Shown: positions 21,448-32,900 of the stretch, one piece after another | Layout: each line of letters starts with the position of its first letter | Numbering within the stretch: the stretch's first letter is position 1 | Assembly (NCBI RefSeq): GCF_052857255.1 | Contig: NC_135502.1 | Location: forward strand, 157,764,099-157,828,098 | Direction: 5' to 3' | DNA length: 64,000 nt | Origin: Amblyomma americanum | Lineage: Eukaryota > Arthropoda > Arachnida > Ixodida > Ixodidae | Made by a program: the position numbers and the translations under genes | Notes under the pieces: generated by a model | Databases searched by the model: none | What the model was told of the DNA's origin: nothing | The model's input: the letters and a program-made list of their open reading frames with translations, nothing else

Positions 21448-22425
21448 TCATGGCTTGGGTATTGTGAGCATCTTTTTCGTTTCCTTTTGAGCTGTCGTTT
21501 TTTTGTGAATAATGTCTCTATTAATCCAAGGATGCTTCCTTTTTGTTATTTTTGTGGTTTTAGGAATGAACATCTCAATTGCTTTCGCTGTCATGTTTGC
21601 AAAAAAATTCCACAACTTATCTGTGCCAAGTCCGTCTTGATATAAACACATGAATTCATCAAACGAGATTTCAAGGTAGTCCAGTAATCCGACATCATCG
21701 GCAGCCGCAAAATTCAAAACAGTCTTTCTGCAAGATTTGTGACATATTTCGTGAGTCATATTGAGCGACATAATCACCATTTTATGGTCAGACATTCCTT
21801 CTTCAACATCACAACTCAGCAAAAACTCTAGTAGACCACATGACAAAAAGACAAGGTCTAGTATCGAGGATGTTGTCGTACATACTCTCGTACTCTTTTC
21901 AACAATCTGAGTCAAACCATAGCAATAGGCGAGTTCGATCAGATGTTCACTGCTAGCTGTATCAACTCTGCCGGGAGAAAGCGACATCCAATCAATTCCT
22001 GGCAAATTAAAATCACCTGTCAGCATAATATTGTCATCAAAGTGTACATTTAGGTCCAGTAACCTTTTTAGGTTATCAAGCACGTCTATGGTTGAATTGG
22101 GAGCTCTGTAGAAAAAACCCACTATGACAGTACGACCATTCAGTCTGGTTTTAATTCATGCAGTTTCTAAATCATCAAACCCTTCTATAACTGAGAATAC
22201 TATATTACTCTTAACCAGTATTGCAACGCCGCCACCCCTCCTTTCACGGTCTTTTCGTACTATGGAGTAGTTTGGGGGAGCAACATCACAGTCTCTAATA
22301 TCATTATGTAGCCATGTCTCTGTGATTACCATAATATCGGGTTCATGTTCAAGGCATATACTTTCTATGGCGTCAACCTTGTTAAGCATGCTCCTAGCGT
22401 ACATATTTATAAATTTAAAGCACAT
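21448..22425 (-). pseudogene. CR1-group ORF2 endonuclease domain
   Basis: Starts at a true ATG (22425). N-terminal part: ARSMLNKVDAIESICLEHEPDI, ITETWLHNDI (catalytic Glu) and RRGGGVAILVK. After an in-frame TGA at 22156-22158 the same frame continues with GFFYRAPNS, LTGDFNLPGIDW and EGMSDHKMVI, the AP-endonuclease Asp/Asn and Ser-Asp-His motifs. Apart from that stop the domain is complete, which suggests fairly recent inactivation at this point. It would nick chromosomal DNA for target-primed reverse transcription. Confidence 0.88.
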
Positions 22426-22443
22426 CGTTTTATGATTGTTTAG

Positions 22444-22989
22444 TCACTCATTGCTAGTGCTAGTGGCAACCTGGCATTTGAACCGCTGGTTGGTCTTCTC
22501 ATTCCATGCGTACTAGGTATTCTTGACTTTTACCTTATCAAAAATTAACTTAGCTTTCACGCCGTTCCTTTGTTCATCGGCACAGGAATTTCAAAGGTTT
22601 ATTCGTATTTCCACAACCCTTTTAGAAAAATCTTCATTTACACTAAATTGAGTGCCTTTTAGGTTGAAACAGTTACTCATTATTTTCATCTTATCCCTAA
22701 AGTCAATAAGTTTAATAATAATCGGACGGTCTCTACCTGGTTCCCTCTTTCCACGTCGGTGAATCCTTTCAATAGTGTCCACCCTTTGTTTCAGAATTTT
22801 ATCAAAGATGTCATTGTTTACTTTCTGCAGTAGGTCCTCTTCACTCTCTGATTCCTCCTCCTTGACTCCGCGTACAATCAAGTTATTGCGCCGCGAGCGG
22901 TTTTCGAACTCATCAAGTTTTCTCGAAACTGTACTCATTTCTATTTCACATCTTTCAGCAAAAGTTTCTAGTTTCGAAAGCCTCGAAAG
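22444..22989 (-). pseudogene. LINE ORF1 C-terminal part (coiled coil and RNA-binding region)
   Basis: Continuation of the CR1 ORF1 to the left of the RTE insertion. The frame has SRLSKLETFAERCEIE, then KLDEFENRSRRNNLIVRGV, IERIHRRGKREPGRDRPIIIKL and FSVNEDFSKRVVEIR, the RRM/CTD type of LINE ORF1 proteins. TGA (22591-22593) and a further in-frame stop near 22515 interrupt it. After these the same frame still reads NGVKAKLIFDKVKVKN and ends at TGA 22444-22446, just before ORF2, so the original ORF1 probably ended there. Confidence 0.8.
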
Positions 22990-23430
22990 TTTCGAAAAGT
23001 GTACAACAGCATAATCTTACCGGTACTCACCTACGGGGCAGAAACGTGGAGGCTAACGAAAAGAGTTCAGCTTAGGTTAAGGACAACGCAGCGAGCCATG
23101 GAAAGAAAAATGATAGGTGTAACGTTAAGAGATCGGAAGCGGGCAGAGTGGGTGAGGGAACAAACACGGGTTAATGACATCCTAGTCGAAATCAAGAGAA
23201 AGAAATGGGCTTGGGCAGGGCATGTAATGCGAAGGCAAGATAACCGCTGGTCCTTAAGAGTAACAGAGTGGGTTCCAAGAGAAAGTAAGCGTAGCAGGGG
23301 GCGGCAGAAGGTTAGGTGGGCGGATGAGATTAAGAAGTTTGCAGGCAAAAGGTGGATGCAGTTGGCAAAGGATAGGGTTAATTGGAGAGACATGGGAGAG
23401 GCCTTTGCCCTGCAGTGGGTGTAGTAAGGC

Positions 23431-23461
<31 letters not shown>
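22990..23461 (+). mobile_element. RTE-clade LINE 3' fragment nested in the CR1 ORF1
   Basis: On the plus strand, against the CR1 host element, the frame 22999-23424 encodes the C-terminal tail of an RTE-type ORF2: ILPVLTYGAETWRLTKR, AMERKMIGVTLRDRKR, WAWAGHVMRRQDNRWSLRV, GRQKVRWADEI, then TAG. Directly after it is a (TGA)10 tract (23431-23461), the microsatellite-type tail expected of RTE elements. The fragment is strongly 5'-truncated and lacks the endonuclease and RT core. Host ORF1 sequence is found on both sides. No clear target duplication was seen. Confidence 0.88.
23431..23461 (+). repeat. (TGA)n microsatellite tail of the RTE fragment
   Basis: About ten TGA units at the 3' end of the RTE fragment. 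Read on the other strand they give a run of His codons inside an artificial ORF. Confidence 0.95.
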
Positions 23462-23780
23462 CCCGAGACTCGTCAAAGGTTTGTAGCTTTTGTTCTATAG
23501 AAGACAGCCTGGATTTCATGTCCAGAATTCTTGCTTCAGACGATGTTTGGTTTTCCTGTATTTCGCTTAATTTGCTGAGGATTTCAGTTTGAGAAGCAAT
23601 TACTTGTTGAATCATTTCCATTGTATCCGGGCCAGGATTTTCCTCAACATCACCGGATAACTTCAGCAACAGGACTACAATTGAGATACAATCACTAAAG
23701 CAAACCAGCAATGTGCGTGGACACGGCAACACGATCAAAAAAAGGATGTTGCTACGGCAGCAATATTTTCGTCCACCAAC
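23462..23780 (-). pseudogene. LINE ORF1 N-terminal part with 2A oligopeptide
   Basis: On the minus strand the frame reads a hydrophobic stretch (ILFLIVLPCPRTLLVCF, CISIVVLLLKLS) leading into GDVEENPGP, the canonical 2A motif. The final Pro codon is 23630-23628 and Gly is 23633-23631. An MEMIQQ sequence and a coiled coil (LSEIQENQTSSEARILDM, SIEQKLQTFDES) follow. 2A causes ribosome skipping between Gly and Pro; 2A-like sequences are known at the N-terminus of some CR1-type LINE proteins. Here it would release ORF1p from a hydrophobic leader that could also act as a signal-like peptide. The sequence is cut at 23461 by the RTE insertion. The true start codon is uncertain. Confidence 0.82.
23628..23654 (-). 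other. 2A ribosome-skipping motif
   Basis: The nine codons 23654-23628 on the minus strand encode GDVEENPGP, matching D(V/I)ExNPGP exactly, preceded by LLLKLS. The motif is complete in spite of decay elsewhere in the element. Confidence 0.88.
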
Positions 23781-24142
23781 CTGCACAAATAGTGGCACAT
23801 CAGTTGACATTGTCACGACGGGGTTGCCGTGTCCACTGTTAATGGAAGGCGCAGGCGTCCCTTTTATAGACAAAAACCGGGCTGGAAGTGTGGATGACGT
23901 CGCTGTGCTCGAAGAGGGTGCGCAGAAGGCAGTATCCACGTGCCACGACAGCAGCTCGCAGTGTGAAAAATGTACGCCCCCCGCGCACGGCAGTCGAAAG
24001 GCATCGGCAGAAGCTGGGTGACGATTGAAGCCGCTGTCTGCGCTTACTGCACGGCCCAAGGCGATGGAAAAGAATCCGGTAAGTACCTGCACAAATAGTG
24101 GCACATCAGTTGACATTGTCACGACGGGGTTGCCGTGTCCAC
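23780..24142. repeat. 57-bp direct repeat in the LINE 5' region
   Basis: 23780-23836 and 24086-24142 are identical over 57 bp (starting CCTGCACAAATAGTGG, ending GTTGCCGTGTCCAC), 306 bp apart. A 14-bp inverted copy of the end, GTGGACACGGCAAC, also occurs at about 23718-23731. The perfect identity is striking beside a decayed ORF. Tandem 5' UTR monomers, as in some LINE promoters, or a recent local duplication would explain it. Confidence 0.8.
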
Positions 24143-24150
24143 AAAGATAT

Positions 24151-24475
24151 GATCTGCAGAACAAGTCTGCTTTACTCAACTTCAAAAAAAAGTTAATCTC
24201 AAAGGTGCTATTGTAGATTTCAACAAAATGTGTATTACTGCAAAATCTCAATAAATCGAACATGAAGGAACCATAAAAAGTTCAAATTATCAAATGACCC
24301 CCAAGAAAACTGAAAAGACCATTTGTACCAGAGTATAAGTCGGAAGAGGGGACCGCCTCAGTTATTGCTGGCAGCCGGAACACGTCTACCTATATGCTTT
24401 GCCATCTTGAAGCGCATATAACTTAAATTACTTGCTTAATTGCATATTCTATGCAGAATATATTTAGCTTGAACG
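24151..24475. other. non-coding DNA
   Basis: AT-rich sequence between the second LINE and the GC-richer repeats. The LINE 5' end may extend into it. No feature could be supported. Confidence 0.5.
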
Positions 24476-25681
24476 CGGGAATGCAAGTTATAAGCCCACA
24501 TTTGTCTGGCTTCATCAACGTGCTGAGTGGCAGCCCATATACTAAGCATATATATATATATATATATGCCCGCACTTCACCCATGCGCCCATGCTCCATC
24601 GCTGTGGTACCCATGCAGCCCTTTTACATGTAATGTAGGATATGCAGCCAGGCTAATGTAACTGGAACTACATGTCTATAGGTGTCGCCTGGCAACGATC
24701 GGTAACATTACGCGTTATGTTTCTGCACTGCAAACTCCAGAATAATCGACGCAGGACTTACGAAGGCTACAGGCTGAAATATACTCCTGTTTCTACACAC
24801 AGTGTAGTCAGAGTGATGCACGGCAAGCCCCCATCGCGGTTGCCCGCAATTCAACGTCGTATAGCCCAGGTTCACGCACACACATTTTGCCACTGCACAG
24901 TCCACACGTAGACCTTTTCTACCACTTATGTAGGCGGAAAAGGTGTGGGAATGGCTGAGATATGCCCATGCGCCGCCCACGTATTTTCTACTCAGTGCCT
25001 TTGTGGGCTGTAGGCGGGAATATTGTATGTTTGCCCACACACAGTTAGCCTCCTTGGATCCTTGAGGGTGCTGCACGGGCCGCCTCTATTGGGTTTGCCA
25101 GCACTTCACCATCATGTAACCCCATATTTTATGCACACGTACGGCATGCAGCCCATGCTTAGCCCTTTCATACCCTGTTTAGAATAGGGTCGGGGAAGAT
25201 GTAGAAATGACAAATGTGCCCACGCCTAGCCCATGCGGGAACAACGGAGGCGTTGCTCAGACAGCCCAAACTGCATGCCTACAACGCTTCGCCGCTGTGC
25301 AGCCCAAAGTTTAGCCCCTGTAGTTTCCATACAGTACCCGTGTAGGCAGAAGGCGGGAATACTATCTCTCTGCCCACACAAAACCACCGTAGCTCCCTCA
25401 AGGCGTTGCATGGGCAGCCCCAAGAGGGACTGCCCGCACTTCGCCATGATAGAGCCCGCACTGTTGCCCGCATGTATCTGAGGTGGGACCCATGTGGGCT
25501 GGCCGCTCTTTTTAAGCCCATGCGTAGCTGTCGAGCGGCCCACTCAGGCATAAAATGGGCAGCCCAAAACTTTTTTGCCAGCACTGCGCCCACGAGGAAC
25601 CCATGTAGGTTTATTGCGGGCACCCACCAGCCCTCATTGTCCATGTCGGACCCGCTTGGGCCCGCCACGTTGTGCTACTTG
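24476..25681. repeat. degenerate tandem repeat, about 240-340 bp period
   Basis: Four diverged copies begin at about 24476, 24776, 25018 and 25354. Each has, in the same order, a GGCGGGAATA-like start, a TTGCCCACACA-like block, a TGCAYGGGCNGCCC-like block and a TGCCCGCACTTCGCC-like block. The motifs GCCCATG, GGGCTG and TGGGCAGCC recur throughout. No coding capacity was recognised. It abuts the 16-bp array directly, and similar GC-rich words reappear on the array's right side. Confidence 0.6.
24548..24567. repeat. (TA)n microsatellite
   Basis: About ten TA units inside the first degenerate ~300-bp repeat. Confidence 0.95.
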
Positions 25682-28069
25682 GGTTGGTGAAACTCTATGT
25701 TGAAGAAGCTCTATGTTGGGGAGACTGCCTGTTGGAGAAAATTCCTGTTGAGAAACTTTATGTTGGAGAAACTCCAGGTTGGAGAATCTGTTGGCGAAAG
25801 TGTGTTGCAGAATTTCGCTGTGGAGATTCTCTTTGTTGGAGAAAGTCCAGGTTGGAGACTATGTTGAAGAAATTTCCTGTTTGCGAAACTCTGTTAGAGA
25901 CTCCTTGTTGGACAAACACCCTTTTCGAGAAACTTCCTGTAAGAGAAACTCTATCTTGGAGAAACTGTTGGAGGAATTCGCTGTTGGAGAAACTCCCTAT
26001 CGGAGAAACTCCATGTTGAATACACACCACGTTGGAGAAACTCCCTTTTGGAGAAACTTCATGCGGGAGAATCTGCCTGTTAGAAAAACTCCACTTTGGA
26101 GAAGCTCCATGTTGCTGAAGCTCTCGGTTAGAGAAACGTAATGCTGGAGATATTCCGTTTGAGACACTTCATATTTGAGAAACTTTCTATTGAAGAAACT
26201 TCCTGTTGAGAAAGACTATGCTGGAGAAACTCCAGGTTGGAGAAACTCCCTGTTTGAGAAACACTATTTTGGAGACACTCTCTGTTGGAGAAACTCCATG
26301 TTCGATAAACTCCATGTTGGAGAAGCTCCCTGTTAGAGAAACTCCATATTGGAGAAACTCTATTTTGCAGAAATACCCTGTTGGAGAAAACCTTTGTTGA
26401 GGAACTCCATGCTAGAGAGGCTTCAGGTTGGAGAAACGCCCTGTTGAAGAAACTCCCTTTTGAGAAACTCAGTGCTGGAGTAACTCTAGGTTTGAGAAAC
26501 TCCCAGTTCGAGAGAAACTCCATGTTGGAAAACCTCCCTGATGAAGAAACTCTATGTTCGAGAAATTCATGATGTAGAATCTCTCTGTTGGGAATCTTCC
26601 TGTTGGAGAAACTCCACATTGGAGAAACTTTGTTGGAGAAACTCTATGTTAGATAAATTCCACGTTGGAAAAGCTCTCTGTTAGAGAAAGTCCATGTTGC
26701 AGAATCTCCCTGATGGAGAAACTCCCTGCTTGAGAAGTTACGTTTTAGGAAATCTTGATGTCGCAGAATCTCCCTGTTGGAGAAACTCCCTTTTGAAGAA
26801 AATTCCTGTTGGAAAACTTTATGATGGAGAAAATTCCTCTTGGAGAAACTCTATGTTGGAGAAAATTCTTCGTGCAGACTCTTCCTGTTGGTGAAATTCC
26901 AGGTTGAAAAAACTCCATGTTGGACAAACACACTTTTCGAGAAACTTCCTGTTAGAGAAACTTTATTTTGGAGAAACTCTGTTGGAGAAATTTGCTGTTA
27001 GAGAAACTTCATATTAGAGAAACTTCCTATTCGAGAAACTGCATGTTGGATAAGCACCACGTTAGTGAAACTCGGTTTTGGAGAAACTTCATGCGGGAGA
27101 ATCTCGCTGATAGAAAAACTCCTTGTGGGAGAAGGTCTATGTTGCAGAAGCTCTCTGCTGGAGAAGTTCCCTGTTGAGGAACTCCATGCTGGCGAATATC
27201 CAGTTAAAGAAACTCTCTGTCGGAGGAACTCCCTGTTGGAGAAACTCCAAATGGATGAACTCCCTGTTTGAGGAACTTTATGTTGGAGCACATCCTTGCA
27301 GGAGAAACTGCATGCCGGAGAAATTCCCTTTTCGATACACTTCATGTTTTAGAAACTCACTTTTGAAGAAAATTCCTGTTGAGAAACTCAGTGCTGGAGA
27401 AGCTCCAGGTTGGAGAAACTTCCTTTTGAAGAAACTCCAGGTTGAATAAACACCACGTTGGCGAAACTCCCTTTTGGAATAACTTCATGCGGGAGAATCT
27501 CCCTGTTAGAAAAACTCCAATTTGGAGAAGCTCCATGTTGCTGAAGCTCCCGGTTGGAGAAACGTCATGCTGTAGATATTCCCTGTTTGAGACACTTCAT
27601 ATTTGAGAAACTTTCTATTGAAGAAACTTCCTGATGAGAAACACCATGCTGGAGAAACTCCAGGTTGGAGAAACTCTCTGTTGGAGAAACTTTATTTTGG
27701 AGAAACTCTCTGTTGGAGAAACTGCATGTTCGATAAACTCCACGTTGGAGAAACTCCATGTTGCAGAAGCTCCCTGTTAGAGAAACTAAATGTTTGAGAA
27801 ACTCCATTTCGCAGAAACACCCTTTTGGAGAAAATCCCTGTTGAGGAACTCTCTGCTGGAGAGGCTTAAGGTTGGAAAAACTCCCTGTTGTGGAAACACT
27901 CTGCTGGAGAAATTCCATGCTTGAGAAATTCTCTGTTCGAGACACTTCATGTTTGAGAAGCTCCCTGTTGAAGAAACTGTCTGTTGAGAAACTCCGTGCT
28001 GGAGTAATTCTTGGTTTGAGAAACTCCCAGTTCGAGAAACTCCATGTTGGAGAAACTCCCTGTTGGAGA

Positions 28070-31000
28070 AACTCTATGTTCAAGAAATTCATGTTGTAGA
28101 ATCTCTCTGTTGCGAATCTTCCTTTTGGAGAGACTCCCTTCTGGAGAAACTAGATGTTGGAGATTCTCTCTGTTGGAGAAACTATTTCAGAAACTCTCTG
28201 TTGGGGAATTCCCATTTTTTGAAACTTCAGGCGGTAGAATCTTCACGTTGGAGAGACACCCTGATGGAAAAACTCCCTATTGAGGAATTTCATGCTGGAG
28301 AAGCTCCAGGTTGGAGAAACTCTGTGTTGGCGAAACTCGCTATTGAAGGCACTCCTGGTTTATAAACACCACGTTAGAGAAACTATTTTTTTGAGAAACT
28401 TTATGCTTGGAGAAGCCCCCTGTTAGAGAAACTCTATGTTAGAGAATCTCCATGTTGAAGATCGCTGTTTGAGAAACTCCCTGTTGAGGAACTTCATGCT
28501 GGAGAAGCTCCATGTTGGAGGAACTGCATGTTGAAGAAACTGTCACCTTGAGAAATTTCATGCTTGAGAAACTCCATGTCCCAGAATCTCAGTGTTCGAG
28601 AAACTCTTTCTGAAGAAACTCTCTGTTGGGTAAATTCTATGTTGGAGAAAGTTCCTGTTGGAGGAACTCCATGTTGGGGAAAAGTTGGCGCAGAGTCTTC
28701 CTGTTGGTGGTTGGTGAAACTCTATGAAGAAGCTCTATGTGGGGAAGACTGCCTGTTGGAGAAAATTTCTGTTGAGAAACATCATGCGGGAGAATCTCCC
28801 TGTTAGAAAAACTACAATTTGGTGAAGCTCCATGTTTCTGAAGCTCCAGGTTTTTAGAAACGTCATGCTCGAGATATTCCGTTTGAGACTCTTCATATTT
28901 GAGACTTTCTTTGAAGAAACTTCCTGTTGAGAAAGACCATGCTGGAGAAACTCCAGGTTGGAGAAACTCTCTGTTGGAGAAACTCCATTTTGGAGAAACT
29001 CTCTGTTAGAGAAACTCCATGTTGGAGAAGCTCCCTGTTAGAGAAACTCTATGTTGGAGAAACTCCATTTTGCAGAAACACCCTGATGGAGAAAACTTTT
29101 GTTGAGGAACTCCATGCTAGAGAGGCTTCAGGTTGGAGAAACTCTCTGTTGAAGAAATTGCTTGTTGAGAAACTCAGTGCTGGAGTAACTCTAGGTTTGA
29201 GAAACTCCCAGTTCGTGAAACTCCATGTTGGAGAATCTGCCTATTGGAGAAACTCTATGTTCGAGATATTCATGTTGTAGAATCTCCCTGTTGGGAGTCA
29301 TCCTGTTGGAGAGACTCCCTGTTGGAGAAACTCCATATTAGAGAAACTTTGTTGGAGAAACTCTAGGTTAGATAAATTCCACGTTGGAGAAGCTCCCTGA
29401 AAGAGAAACTCCCTGCTTGAGAAGTTCTATTTTAGGGAAACGCGATGTCGCAGAATCTTCCTGTTGGAGAAACTCGCTTTTGAAGAAAATTCCTGTTGGA
29501 AAACTTCATCTTGGGGAAAATTTCTCTCGGAGAAACTTCATGTTGTATAAAATTCCTGGTGCAGAAACTTCCTGTTGGTTAAACTCTATGTTGAAGAAGC
29601 TCCTTGTTGGAGAGGCTCCCTGTTGGAGAAAATCCTTGTTGAGAAACTAGATGTTTGAGAATCTCCAGGTTGGAGACTTTGTTGGAGAAACTCTGTTGCA
29701 GTATTTCCCGGTTGAGAAGATTCATGTTGAAGAAGCTCCAGGTTGGAGACTATGTTGGAGAAACTCTGTTTGACAAACACTCTTTTCGAGAAATTCTGGT
29801 TAGAGAAACTCTATGTTGGAGAAACTCCATGTTGCAGAATTTCGCTCTGGAGAAACTCCATATTGGAGAAACTCCCTATTAGAGAAACTTCATGTTAAAT
29901 AAACAACACGCTAGAGAAACTCCCCTTTGCAGAAACTTCATGCGGGAGAATCTCGCTCTTAGAAAAATTCCACGTTGGAGAAACTCCCTGTAGAGGAACT
30001 CCATGCTGACGAACCTCCACTTTGGAGAAACTCTGTTGGAGGAACTCCCGGTTGGAGAAATTCCCTATTCGAGATACTCCATGTTTGAGAAACTTCCTTT
30101 TGAAGAAAATTCTTGTTTAGAAACTGAATGCTGGAGAAACTCTAGGTTGGAGAAACTCCTTGTTGGAGAAATTCGATGTTGAAGAAACTTCCTGCTGGAG
30201 AAACTAGATGTGGGATAAACTCCATGTTTGAGATTCTCTCTGTTGGAGAAACTATGTTGCTGAAACTCTCTGCTAGAGAAACTCCATGTAGGAGAAACTC
30301 CATGTTGTAGAAGATCCCTGTTGGAAAAACACCCTGTTGGAAAAACTCCCTATTGAGGAGCTCCATGCTGGAGAAGCTCCAGGTTGAAGAAACTCTCTGT
30401 TGGAGAAACTCTCTATCGGAGAAACTCCATGTTGGATAAACTCCACGTTGGAGAAACTCCTTTTTGGAGAAACTTCCTGCTGGAGAAACTATGTTCAAGA
30501 AATTCATGTTGTAGAATCTCTGTTGCGAAGCTTCCTGTTGGAGAGACTCTCGTTTGAAGAAACTAGATGTTGGAGATTGTCTCTGTTGGAGAAACTCTTT
30601 CAGAAACTCCCTGTTAGAGAATTCCCAGTTTTTGAAACTCCAGGTGGCAGAAACTTCACGTTGGAGAGACACCCTGTTGAAAAAACTCACTATTTAGGAA
30701 TTCCATGCTGGAGAAGCTCCAGGTTGGAGAAACTCTCTGTTAGCGAAACTCTCTATTGAAGATACTCCTGGTTTGATAAACACCACGTTGGAGAAACTGT
30801 TTTTTTGAGAAAATTCATGCTTGGAGAAGCCCCCTGTTAGAGAAACTCTATGTTGGAGAATCTCTATGTTGCAGGAGATCGCTGTTTGAGAAACTCCCTG
30901 TTGAGGAACTTCATGCTGGAGAAGCTCCAGGTTGGAGGAACTGCATGTTGGAGAAACTGTCAGCTTGAGAAATTTCATGTTTGAGAAACTCCATGTACAG

Positions 31001-32900
31001 GAATCTCCCTGTTGGAAAAACTCTTTCTGAAGAAACCCTCTGTTGGATAAACTCTATGTTGGAGAAAATTCGTGTTGGAGGAACTCCATGTTGGGGAAAA
31101 GTTTTGGCGCAGAGTCTTCCTGTTGGTGGTTGGTGAAACTCTATGAAGAAGCTCTATGTGGGGAAGACTGCCTGTTGGAGAAAATTCCTGTTGAGAAACT
31201 TAATGCGGGAGAATCTCCCTGTTAGAAAAACTCCAATTTGGTGAAGCTCCATGTTTCTGAAGCTCCAGGTTTTTAGAAACGTCATGCTGGAGATATTCCG
31301 TTTGAGACACTTTATATTTGAGACTTTCTATTGAAGAAACTTCTGTTGAGAAAGACCATGCTGCACAAAATCCAGGTTGGAGAAACTCCCTGTTGGAGAA
31401 ACTCCATTTTGAAGAAACTTTCTGTTGGAGAAACTTCATATTCGATAGACTCCATGTTGGAAAAGCTCCCTGTTAGAGAAACTCCATGTTGGAGAAACTC
31501 CATTTTGCAGAAACACCCTGTTGGAGAAAACTTTTGTTGAGGAACTCCATGCTGGACAGGCTTCAGGTTGGAGAAACTCCCTGTTGAAGAAATTGCCTGT
31601 TGAGAAACTCAGTGCTGGAGTAACTCTAGGTTTGAGACACTCCCTGTTCGAGAAACTCCATGTTGGAGAAACTACCTATTGGAGAAACTCTATGTTCGAG
31701 AAGTTCATGTTGTAGAATCTCCCTGTTGGAAGTCATCCTGTTGGAGAGACTCCCTGTTGGAGAAACTCCAAATTAGAGCAACTTTGTTGGAGAAACTCTA
31801 TGTGGGATAAATTCCACGTTGGAGAAGTTTCCCTGATGGAGAAACTCCCTGCTTGAGAAGTTCCATTTTAGGGAATCTCGATGTCGCAGAATCTCCCTGT
31901 TGGAGAAACTTGCTTTGAAGAAAATCCTGTTGGAAAACTTTATGTTGGAGAAAATTCCTCTTGGAGAAAATTCATGTTGGATAAAATTTCTGGTGCAGAA
32001 ACTTCCTGTTGGTGTAACTCCTTGTTGAAGAAACGCCTTGTTGGAAAGACTCCCTGTTGGAGAAGACCCTTGTTGAGAAACTTGATGTTGGAGAATCTCC
32101 ATGTTTGAGACATTGTTGGAGAAACTCTCTGTTAGAGAAACTCTGTTTCAGTATTTCCCGGTTGAGAAGATTCATGTTGAAGAAGCTCCAGGTTGGAGAC
32201 TATGTTGGAGAAACTCTGTTTGACAAACACCCTTTTCGAGAAATTCTGGTTAGAGAAACTCTATGTTGGAGAAACTCCATGTTGCAGAATTTCGCTCTGG
32301 AGAAACTCCATATTGGAGAAACTCCCTATTAGAGAAACTTCATGTTAGATAAACACCACGCTAGAGAAACTCTCCTTTGCGGAAACTTCATGCCGGAGAA
32401 TCTCGCTCTTAGAAAAATTCCAAGTTGGAGAAACTCCCTGTAGGGGAACTCCATGCTGACGAACCTCCACTTTGGAGAAACTCTGTTGGAGGAACTCCCG
32501 GTTGGAGAAATTACCTGTCCGAGACACTCCATGTGTGAGAAACTTCCTTTTGAAGACAATTCTTGTTTAGAAACTCAATGCTGGGGAAACTCCAGGCTGG
32601 AGAAACTCCATGTTGTAGAAACTTCCTGTTGGAGAAACTAGATGTGGGATAAACTCCGTGTTTGAGATTCTCTCAGTTGGAGAAACTATGTTGCTGAAAC
32701 TCTCTGTTAGAGAAACTCCATGTTGGACAAACTCCATGTTGTAGAAGATCCTTGTTGGAGAAACACCCTGTTGGAGAAACACCCTGTTGGATAAACTCCA
32801 CGTTGGAGAAACTCCTTTTTGGAGAAACTTCATGCTGGAGAAGCTCCCTGTTAGAAAACTGTTGGAGCAACTCCATTTTGCAGAAATCCCTGTTGGAGAA
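28070..32900. repeat. higher-order repeat, two copies of about 2.42 kb
   Basis: The order of variant 16-bp units at about 28070-30487 recurs at about 30488-32900. Landmark pairs: GGCGCAGAGTCTTCCTG at 28688 and 31106; the CTATGAAGAAGCTCTATG block just after each; GTATTTCCCGGTTGAG at 29701 and 32151; the TAGATGTGGGATAAACTCC block near 30205 and 32640. Offsets are 2418-2450 bp. A third, less complete copy is visible at about 25684-26520 (for example 26208 corresponds to 28917 and 31340). Such identity in variant order means duplication of long blocks, not unit-by-unit slippage. Confidence 0.8.

Larger units (their letters stand above)
19484..24150 (-). mobile_element. CR1-group LINE with 2A-bearing ORF1, decayed
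   Basis: The minus-strand order is: 5' region with a 57-bp direct repeat, ORF1 (2A motif, coiled coil, RNA-binding C-terminus; split by an RTE insertion), ORF2 endonuclease (22425-21448), reverse transcriptase (21425-19737), and a 3' UTR ending in an AGAAATGAAATGAAAA tail (about 19500-19484). The same kind of tail closes the LINE at 13199. ORF2 carries at least two in-frame stops and two frameshifts. The right boundary (5' end) is approximate. RT and endonuclease sequences differ clearly from the LINE at 13199-17460, so this is a different CR1-like family. Confidence 0.88.

Noticed and set aside
23067..24263. A 398-residue protein with a poly-His tract on the minus strand
   Set aside because: It fuses LINE 5' sequence, ORF1, the (TGA)n tail read backwards and antisense RTE sequence. 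Only the 2A and coiled-coil part is meaningful.
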